64,000 bases of DNA from Metallyticus violacea. Its lineage: Eukaryota; Arthropoda; Insecta; Mantodea; Metallyticidae. Both the position numbers and the translations under genes were made by a program. The notes below the pieces were generated by a model. That model was not told the origin of the DNA, ran no database searches, and was given only the letters and a program-made list of their open reading frames with translations. The stretch spans positions 70,719,501-70,783,500 of the forward strand of contig CM060833.1 of the NCBI GenBank assembly GCA_030762175.1. Direction: 5' to 3'. Below are positions 11,757-24,485 of this stretch, in pieces; position 1 is the first letter of the stretch; every line of letters starts with the position of its first letter.

Positions 11757-12331
11757 CATATCCCTGCAACCTGGAATTGTTACCTTTGCTGACATCATTT
11801 TACTTAATTTGAAAATTTCGCGGTATTTTGATAAACGTTGCGAATCCTGTAGAAATTGTCGGGTTGTAATATATAACAGAGCCGAACTAGCCAAAGCTTC
11901 TTCTACTTTGTTTATCTTGTGACTTCGCTGCTAGCCTTGTGAACACGAAGCTGGTGCTTGAATAGGCAGTCCAACTCCACTTCGAGAGCAGCTCGCTCTA
12001 TATTTGACCTCTATAACTACTAAAAAAACGCTTAAAATAAAATGAATTCTTGGACAATCCAGCTCTTTTACTTATATTGAGAAGGGGAAGGGAAGAAAGC
12101 CCTCAAATGGAAGTAGATGCGGAATTGATCTGAGAAAATGCCAAGAGGCCCCAGTAATCAAAGGAAGTACAATAGGAGTGGTCGAGAGAAATGTTTACAA
12201 TTGCTACACTCAGTTGTCATAAAATGTTCGTGCTTAACAAAAGAGAACTCAGAATAGTTCCATATAGCGTTTGTTTTGGTCCTCAAACAGGATTTTGGGC
12301 AAATCTGCCACAAAGTTGCAGTCTCGGATTC

Positions 12332-12348
12332 GGGGGGGGGGGGGGGGG
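12332..12348 (+). repeat. Poly-G run of 17
   Basis: An uninterrupted run of 17 G inside otherwise ordinary sequence; it could form a G-quadruplex and is also prone to sequencing error. The open frames crossing it on both strands (about 12158-12550) are not supported as genes. Confidence 0.9.
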
Positions 12349-12977
12349 AAGCCACCAAAATTCTATTATATGTCATTTCCTTATCTCTGAATTCAACTGT
12401 GAAATTCATTTTTTTGTAAAACGTTTCAGTTGCACAGAAGAGGGCCCTGCAGGCAAGTATCACTTTGAAGATTAAAGAGCAGGCATAAAAATAAATATTT
12501 ACGCAGGATGTTGATTTCTGTAATTTCATTTCAGAGTGTACAGTGTCCAAAGATTAATGCATATGAGATCTTTATACAAAATGTTCAAAGTTTATCTTCC
12601 ACACCATTTTTATGAAACAGCTTGCGTCATACTTCCAGCTAACCAATCTCACTATTGATTGGATTGAATACTAATGAAACCATTTTTTCGCACAGAAAAA
12701 GACATGCACGCAAAATCTCAACTGGTGTAGCGAAGTGAGCGAAGGGTAATTAAAAGGATCTCTAATGGATAACAACGGCATATGACGGAAAAAATGAATA
12801 TCAACATTCAATCTAGAAACAAGTTAGCGGCTATAACTGAATTATGGCGTGGTTTTGTTTGTTCCATCTCGAGGGTATTTTTTGTTAGAATAATAATAGA
12901 AGATTGAAAAAAAATTAAGAAGGAAGCTCATCTACGTATGTTTCTTTCAAACTATTAAACTTGCAATTTATTTTATG

Positions 12978-12978
<1 letters not shown>

Positions 12979-13012
<34 letters not shown>
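12979..13012. repeat. (AT)n microsatellite
   Basis: About 17 AT units. No element ends are visible next to it. Confidence 0.95.
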
Positions 13013-13013
<1 letters not shown>

Positions 13014-13267
13014 CAAATTAATACATATAAGACGTTCACTTTGGTTTCTTATTCTTCACGCTGTTCTTATTTTAATTTTTCACGTTGCTCTTGCTCTCTT
13101 CGTGTTCTAGAATCAGAATAAACGCTACCACGCGCGTCAAACATTCTTGCAATTCAAGGGAAAAAAAAAACAAAATTGTGTTGTTGACACTTAGAAGTTG
13201 CTTCCTGTTAGCGAGTGTTAACTTAATGATGTTAAGTTTGGTATAGCTCACCTCGCTATTCTACCAA

Positions 13268-13390
13268 TATAAAAGTTGTTCCGTAGTAGTAAAAGTAGTT
13301 GCTGAATTACTTTTTTGTTTTTTGTTTAAGAGATCATTACTTGCTTTCAGTTATCCGAGGAATCAGAAATGTTGCAAAGTCAAGTTAAAA
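13268..13390 (+). repeat. Unclassified dispersed repeat, copy 1
   Basis: About 120 bp including AAAAGTAGTTGCTGAAT, AAGAGATCATTACTTGC and TTTCAGTTATCCGAGGAATC recur inverted at about 20078-20200. No terminal repeats, tRNA-like head or coding frame are visible. It is probably part of a larger transposon whose ends I cannot place. Confidence 0.7.
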
Positions 13391-13734
13391 AGGTATTAAT
13401 TGATGAAAGCAAAAAAATAATAATAAAGCAAATTGTTCTATTGTCTTTATCGTTAGTTGTGAATAATCATCGTTGCAGGTAAAATTCGCTTCACGAATAG
13501 ATCAACTTTTATTATTTGTTATCAGATGTTGCATCATTTGCAAGGATGCAGTGTTTCTAGCAACAATAATAACCTATTACATCATTTCTCCGCGATTTTA
13601 ATTCTTAGTGACAATTTTAATAATATAAAAATTGTTACTGTTTAACGTTCATTGTATAGCTGAAGGAAAACCGTTACCATCTTCGTGCCAACACCTAATC
13701 AGTTCACGGTTCTGTCGATCATTCGATCCCCAAT

Positions 13735-14215
13735 TAAATCATTCATACTCCATTCATATAGAATAGTATTTATTCAATCTTCTTTGAACTAGTTCCGTAC
13801 TGCAGTTTTGAGTTCATCATCATTGTCAAAGCGTTTGTCCTTCAGACATTATTGAGAGGTCCGAACAAATGAAAGTCGCGTGGTAAGGACAGTGGCATCA
13901 CTACGCGCAGTAAAAGTCATCTGTCTTCCTCGTACTGGCTACTGGCACAGTGTTGCAAACACCTCTGCGCGTCTAAGTATCGCGGAGGATTTTCGATACA
14001 ATTTCAAGGGAGTGGAAGGTCGACCATTCACGGGCACCTGTCAGAAACATGTGCGCCCAAACCTTCACTGTTGTCTTCCATACATATTTCTCACCATACG
14101 TGACATTTATGTGACGAGGAATTTCACTCGGGTGCCAGACCTCCACTAGCAAAAATTGAATTACAGTGCGTTGATACACTTTTGACGGGCTCAGCACAGC
14201 CCAACGACGCAAGCC
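13735..14215 (-). pseudogene. Tc1/mariner-superfamily transposase with its middle deleted
   Basis: Minus-strand frames give an N-terminal helix-turn-helix block WHPSEIPRHINVTYGEKYV (about 14145-14090). They then jump to a C-terminal block RDFHLFGPLNNV (about 13850) and ALTMMMNSKLQYGTSSKK. The first matches the .PSEI.RR...YGE..MS..... start of a mariner-like family; the second matches SPDLAPSDFHLFGPLK and what follows. The D-D part between them has been lost, so the copy is dead. No clear terminal inverted repeats were found. Confidence 0.65.
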
Positions 14216-16300
14216 AACTACATCTTTTACCCGGTTAAGATTGTCTATATAGTTGCTCCCTTATTACTGCTGATCGCGAGCAAGCAATTTGGACTGGGTG
14301 GGTTTCAAATGATCGGGTTAATAATGATGCTAAAAACAATGAAATTGGTTTTAAATTAATTTACAATCTGCATATTGGGCTTATCTAATCCCTTCACATT
14401 ATAATTTAATTCCGAAACTTAAACAAAAAAAAAATAAATAAAGGAATAAATTTTCATCGAATGAGGCAGAAATAAGTCATGTAAAGGAGTAATTTTCAGA
14501 TCTAGACGATAATTTTTTAAAAGTCTTAGAACAAACTTATGATCGTTGTGCTAAGTGTATATTATTAGGAGTGGGTATGTGAAATTAATAGCTTTTTTTA
14601 ATATATTAACAGAAAAGTTTCATTTTGAGATAAGGAGTCGATATTGCATAGCATTTTGGCAGGAAGATCGAATTTTAATCATGAAACATAATATTATGGC
14701 TGATGATTACAATGGTCGTTGGTGCGCAAAATCTTTAATATGAGTATTTATTCTGTCTACCTAAACATAGTTTCATGTATATATTCGATGTACGATATTT
14801 ACAAAAAGTAGTGACTACTACGTTGTGGTTCATGTTGTTAAACTCTTCTGCCCTTTTGGTAACGTTATTAAACTAACAGCCCTTCAAACTGAAAACTTTT
14901 TCACTCTTCTGTGTCTAGTATACAGATTTCGAGAGGCCATTAGCAGACACCATGACATCAGTTCGCGGAAACCTTAGATGTCGTCTAAAATTACTACACT
15001 TTTCCTTCCTCTAACTTGGACTACATTAAAAACTCTCAAGAGCGCAGAATGTGCAAAAAACAAAACCTTTCTGGCGTAACAAGAGTGCTAATGGTATAAG
15101 ATCCATTCCAATAGGAAGGAAGGAAAAAGCCATTTGCGTGTTCCGTCTTAAATTTATGTGCCGAAGCGTTCTCAAACAAAATGCACCCTCTTTTGTTTAA
15201 GGACAAATTAATGGGATTTACAGAAATGTTTGCATACTGTTGCGGTAAAGAAGCTGGTAAAATGTTTTAAAATTTTCACATCTAGCTTAAAATTCTTTCA
15301 AAACAAATAGGAATTACAATTCGGAAAGTGCTTTCAAAATTATTTGCTAATAGCTTTGCATGAGCCCATTAATATTTTATTCAGTCAGCAATGAAAGAGG
15401 AACAATTTACTACATCATATATATATTCGCGAATGGAACTTTTATTTTTGTTATTTTTGTGAACGTTGTCCGCTGTATAATGAACTTTTACATTTTATTA
15501 CATACAAATTTATTACTGTATTAATTTTGGATCCAATCGCAAGAAAATAACCATACTAACACAGGCCCATGTTCTAAGTTTCTGTTTGTATAATGACTTA
15601 AGGGGTACGATTCCCCTTCCCTAAAAAGAGAATGCCAGATAATTAGAAAAGACAAATTTTACGTCCAATCATGCCTTTATTAATTACTTTCAATGCTTAT
15701 ACCGAAAAAATATGGTTAAAAATCTCTAAAAATTAATGTATGATTAATACCTTAAAAATGCAGAAAAATAAGGAACTTTCGAAAGATTTGCAGTGAACAA
15801 TGAAAGAATATAAGCATAACTTTTGAAAAATGCTTTTTAATTTTCAAGTAGACTTCTGGAACGTCCATCACTGTTTCCAGTGATTAACCATTTCTTGTCA
15901 AATTAATACTTTAGTGTTATTGATGAAAAAATGTATTATTAATACATTTTATTTGGAAAAAATAAAAGTCCGATGAGACTAAATTGCTGCTCCATACAAC
16001 TATTTAAATTGGGTGGAGCAACAAATTATTATTAGATTGGCAGAGTGGAACAGAAAGACAAATTGCCTTAACTCTACTATGATAAATAAAAAAGTCGTTA
16101 AACTGCCTCTCAAGTAGATAAAGGAACGTTCATTTTTTATTTTTTTATTTGTACAAGATTATGCAAAAGCTTTAATAGTTACTGCAAAAGTCGTGCAATA
16201 AAATTGACATATAACGCATTTCTTTGACGACTGTATGTGAAAATCTTTTTTTCAGGTATTTATATCCCACATCATTTGAAAAGGTTCCATAGGTAAACAG
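14216..16300. other. No gene recognised
   Basis: AT-rich sequence with only short, unsupported open frames. I see no element ends or family motifs. Confidence 0.4.
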
Positions 16301-16888
16301 AGAGAATGTCACTAATGCAAATATGCAGTGTGTCTCTAAACTTTAGGGCCAAAATTATACAGATGGTAGAGAACTGAAAACTGAGCATTTTGAGATGGGA
16401 AACCCATTGTCAGAACTGCATATTAAATTTATTAACCCACAAACAACTTCTGTCTCATTGCAAGAAATTACACATCATAGTAACTACTTACAGCTCTGAG
16501 CAATTGTTCAAAGTGGCAACCCCACCTTCAATACATGCATACAACGGTACATTAAATTTTGTCGCACTCTCTCGAATACTCCTGGTATCTACTGACAACG
16601 AGACCCTAGCAAGCAGTTCCTCCACAGTTTCTACTACAGTTTCATAGACCAAGGATCCCAATAAGATAAAGCCCAGAGACCCGGCCAGGGAGCATGATGC
16701 CGTTATGAAAACGAAAGCAGTTTACAAAAATGTTGACATACAATCAATGATCAAATATACATTTTTGACTATTGGTTTCCTATCTAAAAATGCTCAGTTT
16801 GCAGTTCTGTATCTTTTGTATAATTTTTACCCTAAAGGTTAGACACATCTGTATATTGGTATGCTATGGACAAAATTTGACATTCTCT
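16301..16888 (-). mobile_element. Short Tc1-like element with about 90-bp inverted repeats
   Basis: Sequence at 16301-16395 recurs inverted at about 16790-16888. Shared blocks are AGAGAATGTC, CTTTAGGG, AAAATTATAC and CTGAGCATTTT. Between them, minus strand, lies a transposase tail: VDTRSIRESATKFN followed by ACIEGGVATLNN, which fits the R...C....GGHFE..L ending of Tc1-like transposases. Almost the whole transposase is gone, leaving a MITE-like remnant of about 590 bp. The exact ends and any TA duplication are not resolved. Confidence 0.65.
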
Positions 16889-19800
16889 TAAAATAGATCT
16901 TCGGTTTTACATAGTTCTCTTGATTCTGCGTTTACTATAATGTTTTTACCTATTTGTAGTCCGATATATTGTAATATGTCTTAACAACTTCCCCAAAATA
17001 GTATCCCGAAAATCATCACTGAGAAGAAGTACATTAGCACGAGATATTCTCATCAGAATTCACAACTGTTTGCAAAACATGATTTAATTGGAGGTTAATT
17101 TTTTAAATTATATTTTCTTTGCTACTTATTACTTACGTGATGCAAGAAATTTGGCTATCAGTTCTAGACAGAGTCTGGTATTGATGGAGTGCCTAAAATC
17201 TGCGAAAGAGAATTTAGATAAACTTTAATCATGTTAGTTTTATTCCAGTGTGGTACTATTCTCTGGCAGTGAACCAGATGCACATTTTGGGCAGTAATCT
17301 ATAGCAGTAGCTCCTTCAGATAGGTGAAGCATTGATACGAGTAGTGAGTGTTCAGTAAGCCTTTATTCAGTGAGGTTATTTTATTTTAGGGGAAGGTAGA
17401 GCGCGACTGCGTATTGATAGAAGCCAGTCGTAAAGACCACATAATGACTGCACATGCAGATAGCAGCTAGTAATTACTTCCAGTGGTTGTGCGTTCATAC
17501 GTTACTCGATGCTTTCATTGTGTGTAAATTGTTCTTCGTTAGTTATCACTGTAAATAAAGTCTTAAAGAATGGGTTTTATGTACGATACTATGTGAGAAC
17601 GAATTATTGCACGCGATTAGCAAGAAATTTTCCTGGCAATCCTGTTCTATATAGAGAAACTTGTTAAAAAAGTTACGAGAGACAGAATCTCTCAATAACA
17701 AAAAACGGTTACTACCGCCGTGTTCTTATGGAAGAAAAGTTAGATGAAATACAGGAATTTTCTATGTAGATGCTGGCAATCTGTTGCCGCTGAAGGATAC
17801 CACTTTCAACAACCCTTATATCATGCAGGTTAGCGCTTATTATATTTATTTAAATGCAGTATTATTTTATGCTTTCAACAAAAATATAAATTTTATAACA
17901 AAAATATTAACTTTAGGGTTAGCGGCATATTTTCCGATAGCGGCGGCTGCAGTTAATCCGTAACTCAAATAACCTCACTGTGAACAAAGATTCGATGATA
18001 AAATCGCAATGGGGAACAGGTATATTAAATTAAAGCAAAACGGATTTTAGGATATATATATACATATATGTGTGTGTGTATATATATAAAATAATATTCA
18101 TACTCACCTATAATATTACTCCCATCAATAGTAAAGGAAATTATACACCGTTCCTCTTTTGAGAAGCAAATTTAGCCATCACCTCTTTAAAGGATTGTCC
18201 TTTTCTTCTGAGTACTTCTAGTAGGCGCTTTGTTAGAAATAATTCTAAGATGAGATGGTCTGTCTTCCCCGGCAGAATTCCTGAATGAACTTTTGTATTC
18301 TCTTTAGTGCCGAAAATAATCTTCCTACTGAATAGTGATATACTGACAGGAATTGTGTACAACGATACTAGAACAGTGATTTGCTGAAAACTCCGTTTTA
18401 GCATTGAGCTGGTGTTCAATAGTGCTCAATAGTAGCTCATAAATATTGTTATTTTGAAACTATTCATTACTGAGCAGTACAATTAGCTCGTTTTTTAAAT
18501 AAATTCAGTCAAAAGTACTTTCCAGAGGCACTTAAAAACTTTGAAAATTGAGTATAGGAAACACTTTAGAATACCGCCTATATTTTTCATTTGATTATAG
18601 GAACAATTGAATCCTTGAATAATCTTAAAAGTGAGAATCCAAATGAATATCAGTATTATCAAACAGTTAACAATATGCGCGTATATAGCTGAAATTTCTC
18701 TTGTAAGCCTCTTCAGTAACGTCACCTGATGAATTTCTTGAACTCTGTTTTGGCAGTGCAGAATATAATTTGCTTGGTTCTGCTTAGTATTAGGCAACAT
18801 ATCAGTCAAATGAAATATTTATTGAATGTATTTAAAGAGGGGGGACATCTAAAACTTCCAAAACCGCCAAAAAAGGACATAAACAAGCGATAAAACATCT
18901 AATCCAATTTCATCAAAACATTCTAACTTTGCACCAAAAAGTTTATTTCTGTTTTTACTGAACTTGAGGAGCTGAACAAACTTTTAAAAGCCGCTGTGAA
19001 AATTAGTTTAAAGTGTAGTCTTTTGGGAATAAAAAAATTGCTTAAGTTCATTAATCTTACGAAAAAATTACACTAAAGTATTTGACTGCTACTTTAAATA
19101 AAACGAATACCGATAATGGGCGAAACGGAAAACAAGACCTCTGGACCTATGGCTTTGATTAATGCTTAAACACCTCTTAAATTTCCCGCCATAGTACCCG
19201 CGCATTTTATGACTGTGCAATCAATTTCTCGTTGCATTCGATTTCTGATATGAAATCCTTAATGCAATAGCCTGGGCGTGTCATTATTATTTACATCATA
19301 AACTTCTAAGAACTGTTCCTGTATTTTCCCATCATGTACATAACGTTGGGGGGAAAAAAGTTTGTTATATTTGTTGTTTCATCAACCAAGACGAATACAA
19401 AAAGAATGTTCTTAATGTCTTGTTTTATAGTGGGTAAACGATGCACCGATAGTTTTGATGGGGAAAAAAGTTCTCTAAAAACAGTGGAGATGACTAAACG
19501 CTCCGCTAATAAAGAGACATAAACAATAGTGATTTTAACAGTTCTATATAATTGCACCGATTAATAGTGTTTTCTGCTTCGCCATAATTCAAAAGGGCAT
19601 TTTTTGTTTACCCAGAAAACACACTGCATTGTCAAGTTTTAAGTAGCTCTTCTGTGCCTTTTGCCTGTATAAGAGTATTTCATTTTTAAAAGTCTATTAA
19701 GGGCAGTCTCTATTTTATTTGCCCCAAAGTCAGCTGCATTTATAGATGAACGCTTAAATGGTTAAACCAAGTTTTGGTTCAATTCTACTCTTCTCAAATT

Positions 19801-20077
19801 GCAGACAATGTCAGAAAATAGAAAGCTCAGTTCACTGCTATTGGCTTACATGATAGGCTGAGAGTGTCTATTAAACTTATTGTTTTTTTTAATTAATTTT
19901 GGTAGTTCTGGTGTTGACTTTTAATTTTATATTTTATATTGTTTTTTCTGAAAAATATTTCGATAAAATCGCCTTTATGATTCATTGTGAAGTCACAATG
20001 CTATAATCTGAATATTGCTTATGTACAAGTATCAAGGAACACGAAAACCATGCGTATTACTGTTAAACTTGAATTTC
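16889..20077. other. No gene recognised apart from the unassigned frames at 18.1-18.8 kb
   Basis: AT-rich sequence with a small mixed TA/TG microsatellite at about 18053-18090. No element termini or recognisable protein families. Confidence 0.4.
18141..18809 (-). other. Two consecutive minus-strand open frames, one with hydrophobic segments; not identified
   Basis: One open frame (18809-18495, 104 codons) holds a hydrophobic stretch (HIVNCLIILIFIWILTFKII) preceded by QEIHQVTLLKRLTREISAIY. A second (18419-18141, 92 codons) starts with another hydrophobic region and ends in a charged tail with LTKRLLEVLRRKGQSFKEV. The spacing would allow a multi-pass membrane protein relic such as a chemoreceptor, but I see no diagnostic motif. 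No splice sites join them convincingly. I record them as unassigned. Confidence 0.2.
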
Positions 20078-20200
20078 CAACATTTTTGATTCCTCGGATA
20101 ACTGAAAGCAAGCAATGATCTCTTAACCCCCCCCCCAAAATAGTTATTCAGCAACTACTTTTGCTACTACCGAACAACTTTATATTACGTCTATATTGTT
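20078..20200 (-). repeat. Unclassified dispersed repeat, copy 2
   Basis: The inverted partner of 13268-13390, matching across GATTCCTCGGATAACTGAAA, CAATGATCTCTTAA and CAGCAACTACTTTTGCTACT. A short poly-C run replaces the T-rich stretch of copy 1. Confidence 0.7.
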
Positions 20201-20220
20201 TTTGCTCCTTTATTACTAAA

Positions 20221-20592
20221 CGAAACGTAATACTGTGCATTTTATCTATAGGCATATAAAAGTTTAAAAATAATTACTAAGTAATGTTTATAAAATAAAT
20301 TATTATAATACAAAATAAAATATTACCGAAGCAATGTTCTACTCGCTTTCTCCGAATGTACTCCATTGATCAGCAGTTTAATTTTGAAAGTGTAGAAGAT
20401 ATTAGTTGTAATTATAATGGTTTATTATTATTGCATTTAAAATATTGCTGCCTCTATTTTAAATGCGTACGTAACGAAACGTAATACTGTGCATTTTATC
20501 TATGGGCATATAAAAGTTTAAAATAATTACTAAGTAATGTTTATAAAATAAATAAATTACAATAAAAATAAAATATTACCGAAGCAATGTTT
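20221..20592. repeat. Two direct repeats of about 120 bp
   Basis: ACGTAATACTGTGCATTTTA through ATTACCGAAGCAATGTT occurs at about 20226-20338 and again at about 20478-20592, with few differences. The second copy ends immediately at the left border of the TIR element at 20595. About 140 bp separates them. Confidence 0.85.
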
Positions 20593-20594
20593 TA

Positions 20595-21247
20595 CACTTT
20601 CAGGTCTCCAACTAAAGATAGGAAAGGGAATCTCAATTTAGAACTATGATGTCATTATCGGAGTAGGCTTTGTATGGAGTTTAAAGTTTGAGCTAATTGA
20701 TATGCCCCTGGAGCTGAAATAAATACCTTAATGGTGAAGTTGATGCATAAATGTAAAACTTTCACAAGCGAGGGCAACGGAGTTACAGTGCGAGCTTGTA
20801 GAAAGTTCACATGACTCTGAACAAAGTATAAATTGACGACTTTCTTTAATAGACAGCCCACACCCTTTTTGTGCGCAACACAAAACAATTGCCCATCTCC
20901 CTCACCAACATGTTTGGTATAGAAAAGCTTATGACTGGCTGCTTATCATGTACCACAAGAGATGGCGTTCACCTTGCTGATCCCAAAGACATTGGTATTG
21001 CTCCTCACTCTTTGTTCCCCTTTAAACTGGTTCAAATTCGAAGACAGCGAAAACGAAGTTACTCGGCATCAAACGCGAAAGTTTTACATTTATGCATCAA
21101 CTTCACCATTAAGGTATTTATTTCAGCTCCAGGGTCATTTCAATTAGCTCAAGGAGTTTAAACTCCATACAAAGCCTACTCCGATAATGACATCACAATT
21201 CTAAATTGAGATTCCCTTTCCCATCTTTAGTTGGAGACCTGAAAGTG
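20595..21247. mobile_element. 653-bp TIR transposon (MITE-like) with TA target duplication
   Basis: The element starts CACTTTCAGGTCTCCAACTA and ends with its reverse complement. Near-perfect inverted repeats extend about 165 bp (20595-20765 and 21083-21247). TA flanks both ends (20593-20594, 21248-21249). The central 320 bp has no transposase I can recognise. Long TIRs and TA duplication suggest a non-autonomous Tc1/mariner-type or PIF-like element. The two arms differ by only a few percent, so it is relatively young. Confidence 0.85.
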
Positions 21248-21512
21248 TATTGCAGTGTACTTTATTTTGTATTTCTACGTAATGTCCATCACATAATATA
21301 TTAGTAAAGCGAATATTTTTGCGAAAGGGACATAAATATCAAAGGTATTAATCCTTAATTCCTCTATTTAACATAAATAACTGGTTTAGGTTTCATTTAT
21401 TTTATGACAAAAAACACAGAACACTTTAATATATTTCATGTTTTATCTCATGATATGAAATTATATTAGTTCGGTTCACTTTTCAGGAACACCGATTATT
21501 ACAGTAGGTACC

Positions 21513-21710
21513 TCCGGTCAGGATCGATGGATTTTTTGGCAGTAATCCTAAATATGGCTTCCTTCGTAGATTTATGGCACATATAAGAGCTTTAAGTCTG
21601 AAAGAATAGCAAAATTTATCGGCGTTTTACGCCCTAAATTGAATGGGACGCTGATTATCTGAGATGTTAAAGAGCGTCTGTAAGTAAATAAACAAATAAA
21701 CAATGGGTAC
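21513..21710 (+). mobile_element. S2 SINE, 5'-truncated
   Basis: Starts at GGTCAGGATCGATGGATTTT, so the tRNA-like head is lost. The body is shortened around the CTTCCTTCG block. The tail GAGATGTTAAAGAGCGTC then TAAGTAAATAAACAAATAAA is well kept. Confidence 0.8.
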
Positions 21711-24309
21711 CATAACACAACTTAACAGAAATTAAGCAGCTCTGGAATTTCAACTATTATTAAATGATATAATTAGTAATAAAAGATACTCTGGGCATCC
21801 GATAAGATCGCATTCAAGAAATCGTTCCACATTTCCAATTATGTTCTGGAAACTGGCTGCCACAGATCTATGAACTTTTAACTGTTTTAATCCGTTAATT
21901 CAGTTTGCTTGAATTTGCCTGAAATGGGCTGCATCATCACTGGTAATAGTTTTCACAATCAGCCGACTTCATATTACTCGAGGGGAAAGTTAAATACCAC
22001 ATAATTCACAATTTCTCATTTTGGGATTTAACGTGTTCTCCACCTTGATTCGATTCGAGTTTCTGAAAGTCATACGTGTTCTGCAGTTTAACAGGAAAAA
22101 TTTATACATTGCAAATAATGGTTTTAATTCCTTCTTCAGGTAAGAAATAATGATTTGCTTAGTGGCTGTAAAACGAGTAACGGAGTTCATCGTCCCTTTG
22201 AAATAATGTTGAATTTATCTTTAATTTCTAGCATCGAACAGTTTTATCATTAGTAAATCTTCAATCACACAATTGCGTCTTGCTGGTTGATAATTACGTT
22301 TCCGAAAATGAAACGATACATATACATTCAACAGAATGATAAAATCTCTAGATACCATTTCTTCTCCGTAAATATTTTGAGCATACAAAGTGGATTACCG
22401 TAATTAAATTAGCGACTTTAATTGTTTAACGCATTAAATGTAAACCTTGCTAGGTATGTGATATAATGTGAATTTTAATCTAGCATTGGTTCCAGTGCTA
22501 AAATGAACGCTACTTCCCTGCAGTCGCGACTAATAAGCAATGCGTCATTTCGGAAACAGCGGGAAACGGTCTTAAATTTGTTTCAATGATGCGGCAGAAC
22601 ATTTTTTTTTTTTTAATTTTTCTTGTGTGTGCTCACATAGTTTTGTATTTCTTCCATCACATTTTCTGTTATTTTGTGTTTCTATTTACTATTAGTATTA
22701 ACAGCTAGTGCGTATTAACAATTGAAATTAAAATGAAACTAAAATCTTAACCTTTTTTAGAAATATAACTCTCCTATAAATACATTTTTTACAATAGAGA
22801 CTAATTATATAATTCTAAGCTAGGAACTTCAATACAGTATCAGAGAGGGAAAAGTTGACATAAAAGTTTTCACAAATCATTTGCTTATAAAAGATTCACC
22901 CCCCTCAAAAAAAAAGTTCTTAACCCTGGTATACACGTTATGGATGTGGCAGGGGGGGGGAACCACTGAAAAAAGTAATGGGAAGAATATCAAAATGTAC
23001 TTAGGTAAATTGAGTTTTTCATATAACACCAATTGAACCAACAGTGGTTTCTGGGAATTCTATGCCATTGTTGACAAAAATCTAGGCAATTGGAGCTCTG
23101 AAAATTCATGCATGCATAATTCAATTTTAACAGGCAGAGCACAATGAGTACAGAAAACAGTAACTGAAACAATTTTGTTAAAAATTAATCCCAGTTTTAG
23201 TTCCAAGATTTTCTGTTGTCAACAATAGATAATATTAAAGGAAATACAAACATATTATTTTTCTTTTTCTTATGAGTAATTACTTTTTTATTAACTTACA
23301 ACAGTTATGGCCACTGTAAGTAAGAGTGTAATGAAGAAATTATGAGGACTTGGGTTCAGATATACACCAGTGCATACTTTACATCTTTTCTGTGAATTTA
23401 TAGAACCTGCAACATATCTTTTAAATTTTTAAAAATGAGTCAATTACGAACATTTATACAGGTATTTTAAAATTTCAAATTGCAATTCTCAAAAAAATAA
23501 ATAAGAATAAAAGACGTGAACTTTAATTATATATTCCTGCATCTTTCAATTGACAAAGTTGACCATTACTACTACACTGCTGAATTACCCAAACCAAATT
23601 TAATCTGCAGACTTTCCACTTATCAACCATGCTCTAATTTTGCATAAATAAAATAACATAGGAACTCTTTCACATTTTGTCACAAGTGTTGTTAATCTGT
23701 TTGTATGTGATAGATTATTTTAAAGGCCAAAAACTTTTAGATTCTTTAAAATCTGCCTTTTCTTCTAGAAGACTTCTATTCTTCCTATATAAGCTGGTAA
23801 AGTTTGAAGTTAATGTCATTATATCTGCCCATAATTAGGGTCTCCTTAAGATCATATACTACTGAGCATATCTTTCATCGCATGATCAACCACAGGGATT
23901 TTTCTGGAGACATCAGAGGATTACTTCAACCAAAATTGACATCCTTACAATGAAAGTAGTTAATTTTAAAGTTCATCATCCTCAAAATCACATTTTATTT
24001 TGAACAGCCCATGTGAACCATTAGCCAAACATTGCTACTACCATCTGGTCGAGAGTATTTACCATTTAGTTAGAACACTTCAGTGACTTTATTTGAGTGT
24101 TATTTTTTCTTTGTCCAAGAACTGTACTTATGCAAATTTATTGTGTGAAAATTGTATAACTGTAGAGGGACAAAAGTAATTAAATTAGCTACACAACAAA
24201 TTCAAGGTAAGTTCTAAAATTTCATAATTTTTCAGACTACTATTGTCATAGTATGTTCATAGCAAGCAATAAAACCCTTTTAGGTATGTTTAATATAAAT
24301 GTAATAATT
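21711..24309. other. No gene recognised; contains the CpG-rich to CpG-poor transition
   Basis: AT-rich sequence without supportable genes. Near 22.6-22.9 kb the base composition changes: CpG is common to the left (for example 22500-22590) and rare to the right. I see no transposon end at this point. Confidence 0.4.
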
Positions 24310-24485
24310 TTAACTAAAATTATTAACATTGCACTGTGAAGCTAATCATATATTAAGATCATTGTGTGATTGAGTCCAAGTACCACTCTTGCTCCATTTA
24401 CTGTGTAATACAAGTAAGTGGAGCAAAAGAGTATTGGTTCAACTTACACAATGATCTTAATATAGTAGTAATTTTATTTTCTGAA
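24310..24485. mobile_element. PLE pseudo-LTR fragment, foldback
   Basis: GCACTGTGAAGCTAATCATA (24331) matches the end of the PLE pseudo-LTR copies at 54258 and 46971. An imperfect inverted repeat then spans 24350-24463, starting ATTAAGATCATTGTGTGA and ending with its complement. The inner arms read CTTGCTCCATTTACT and AGTAAGTGGAGCAAAAGAG. The hammerhead part itself is not preserved. Confidence 0.6.
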
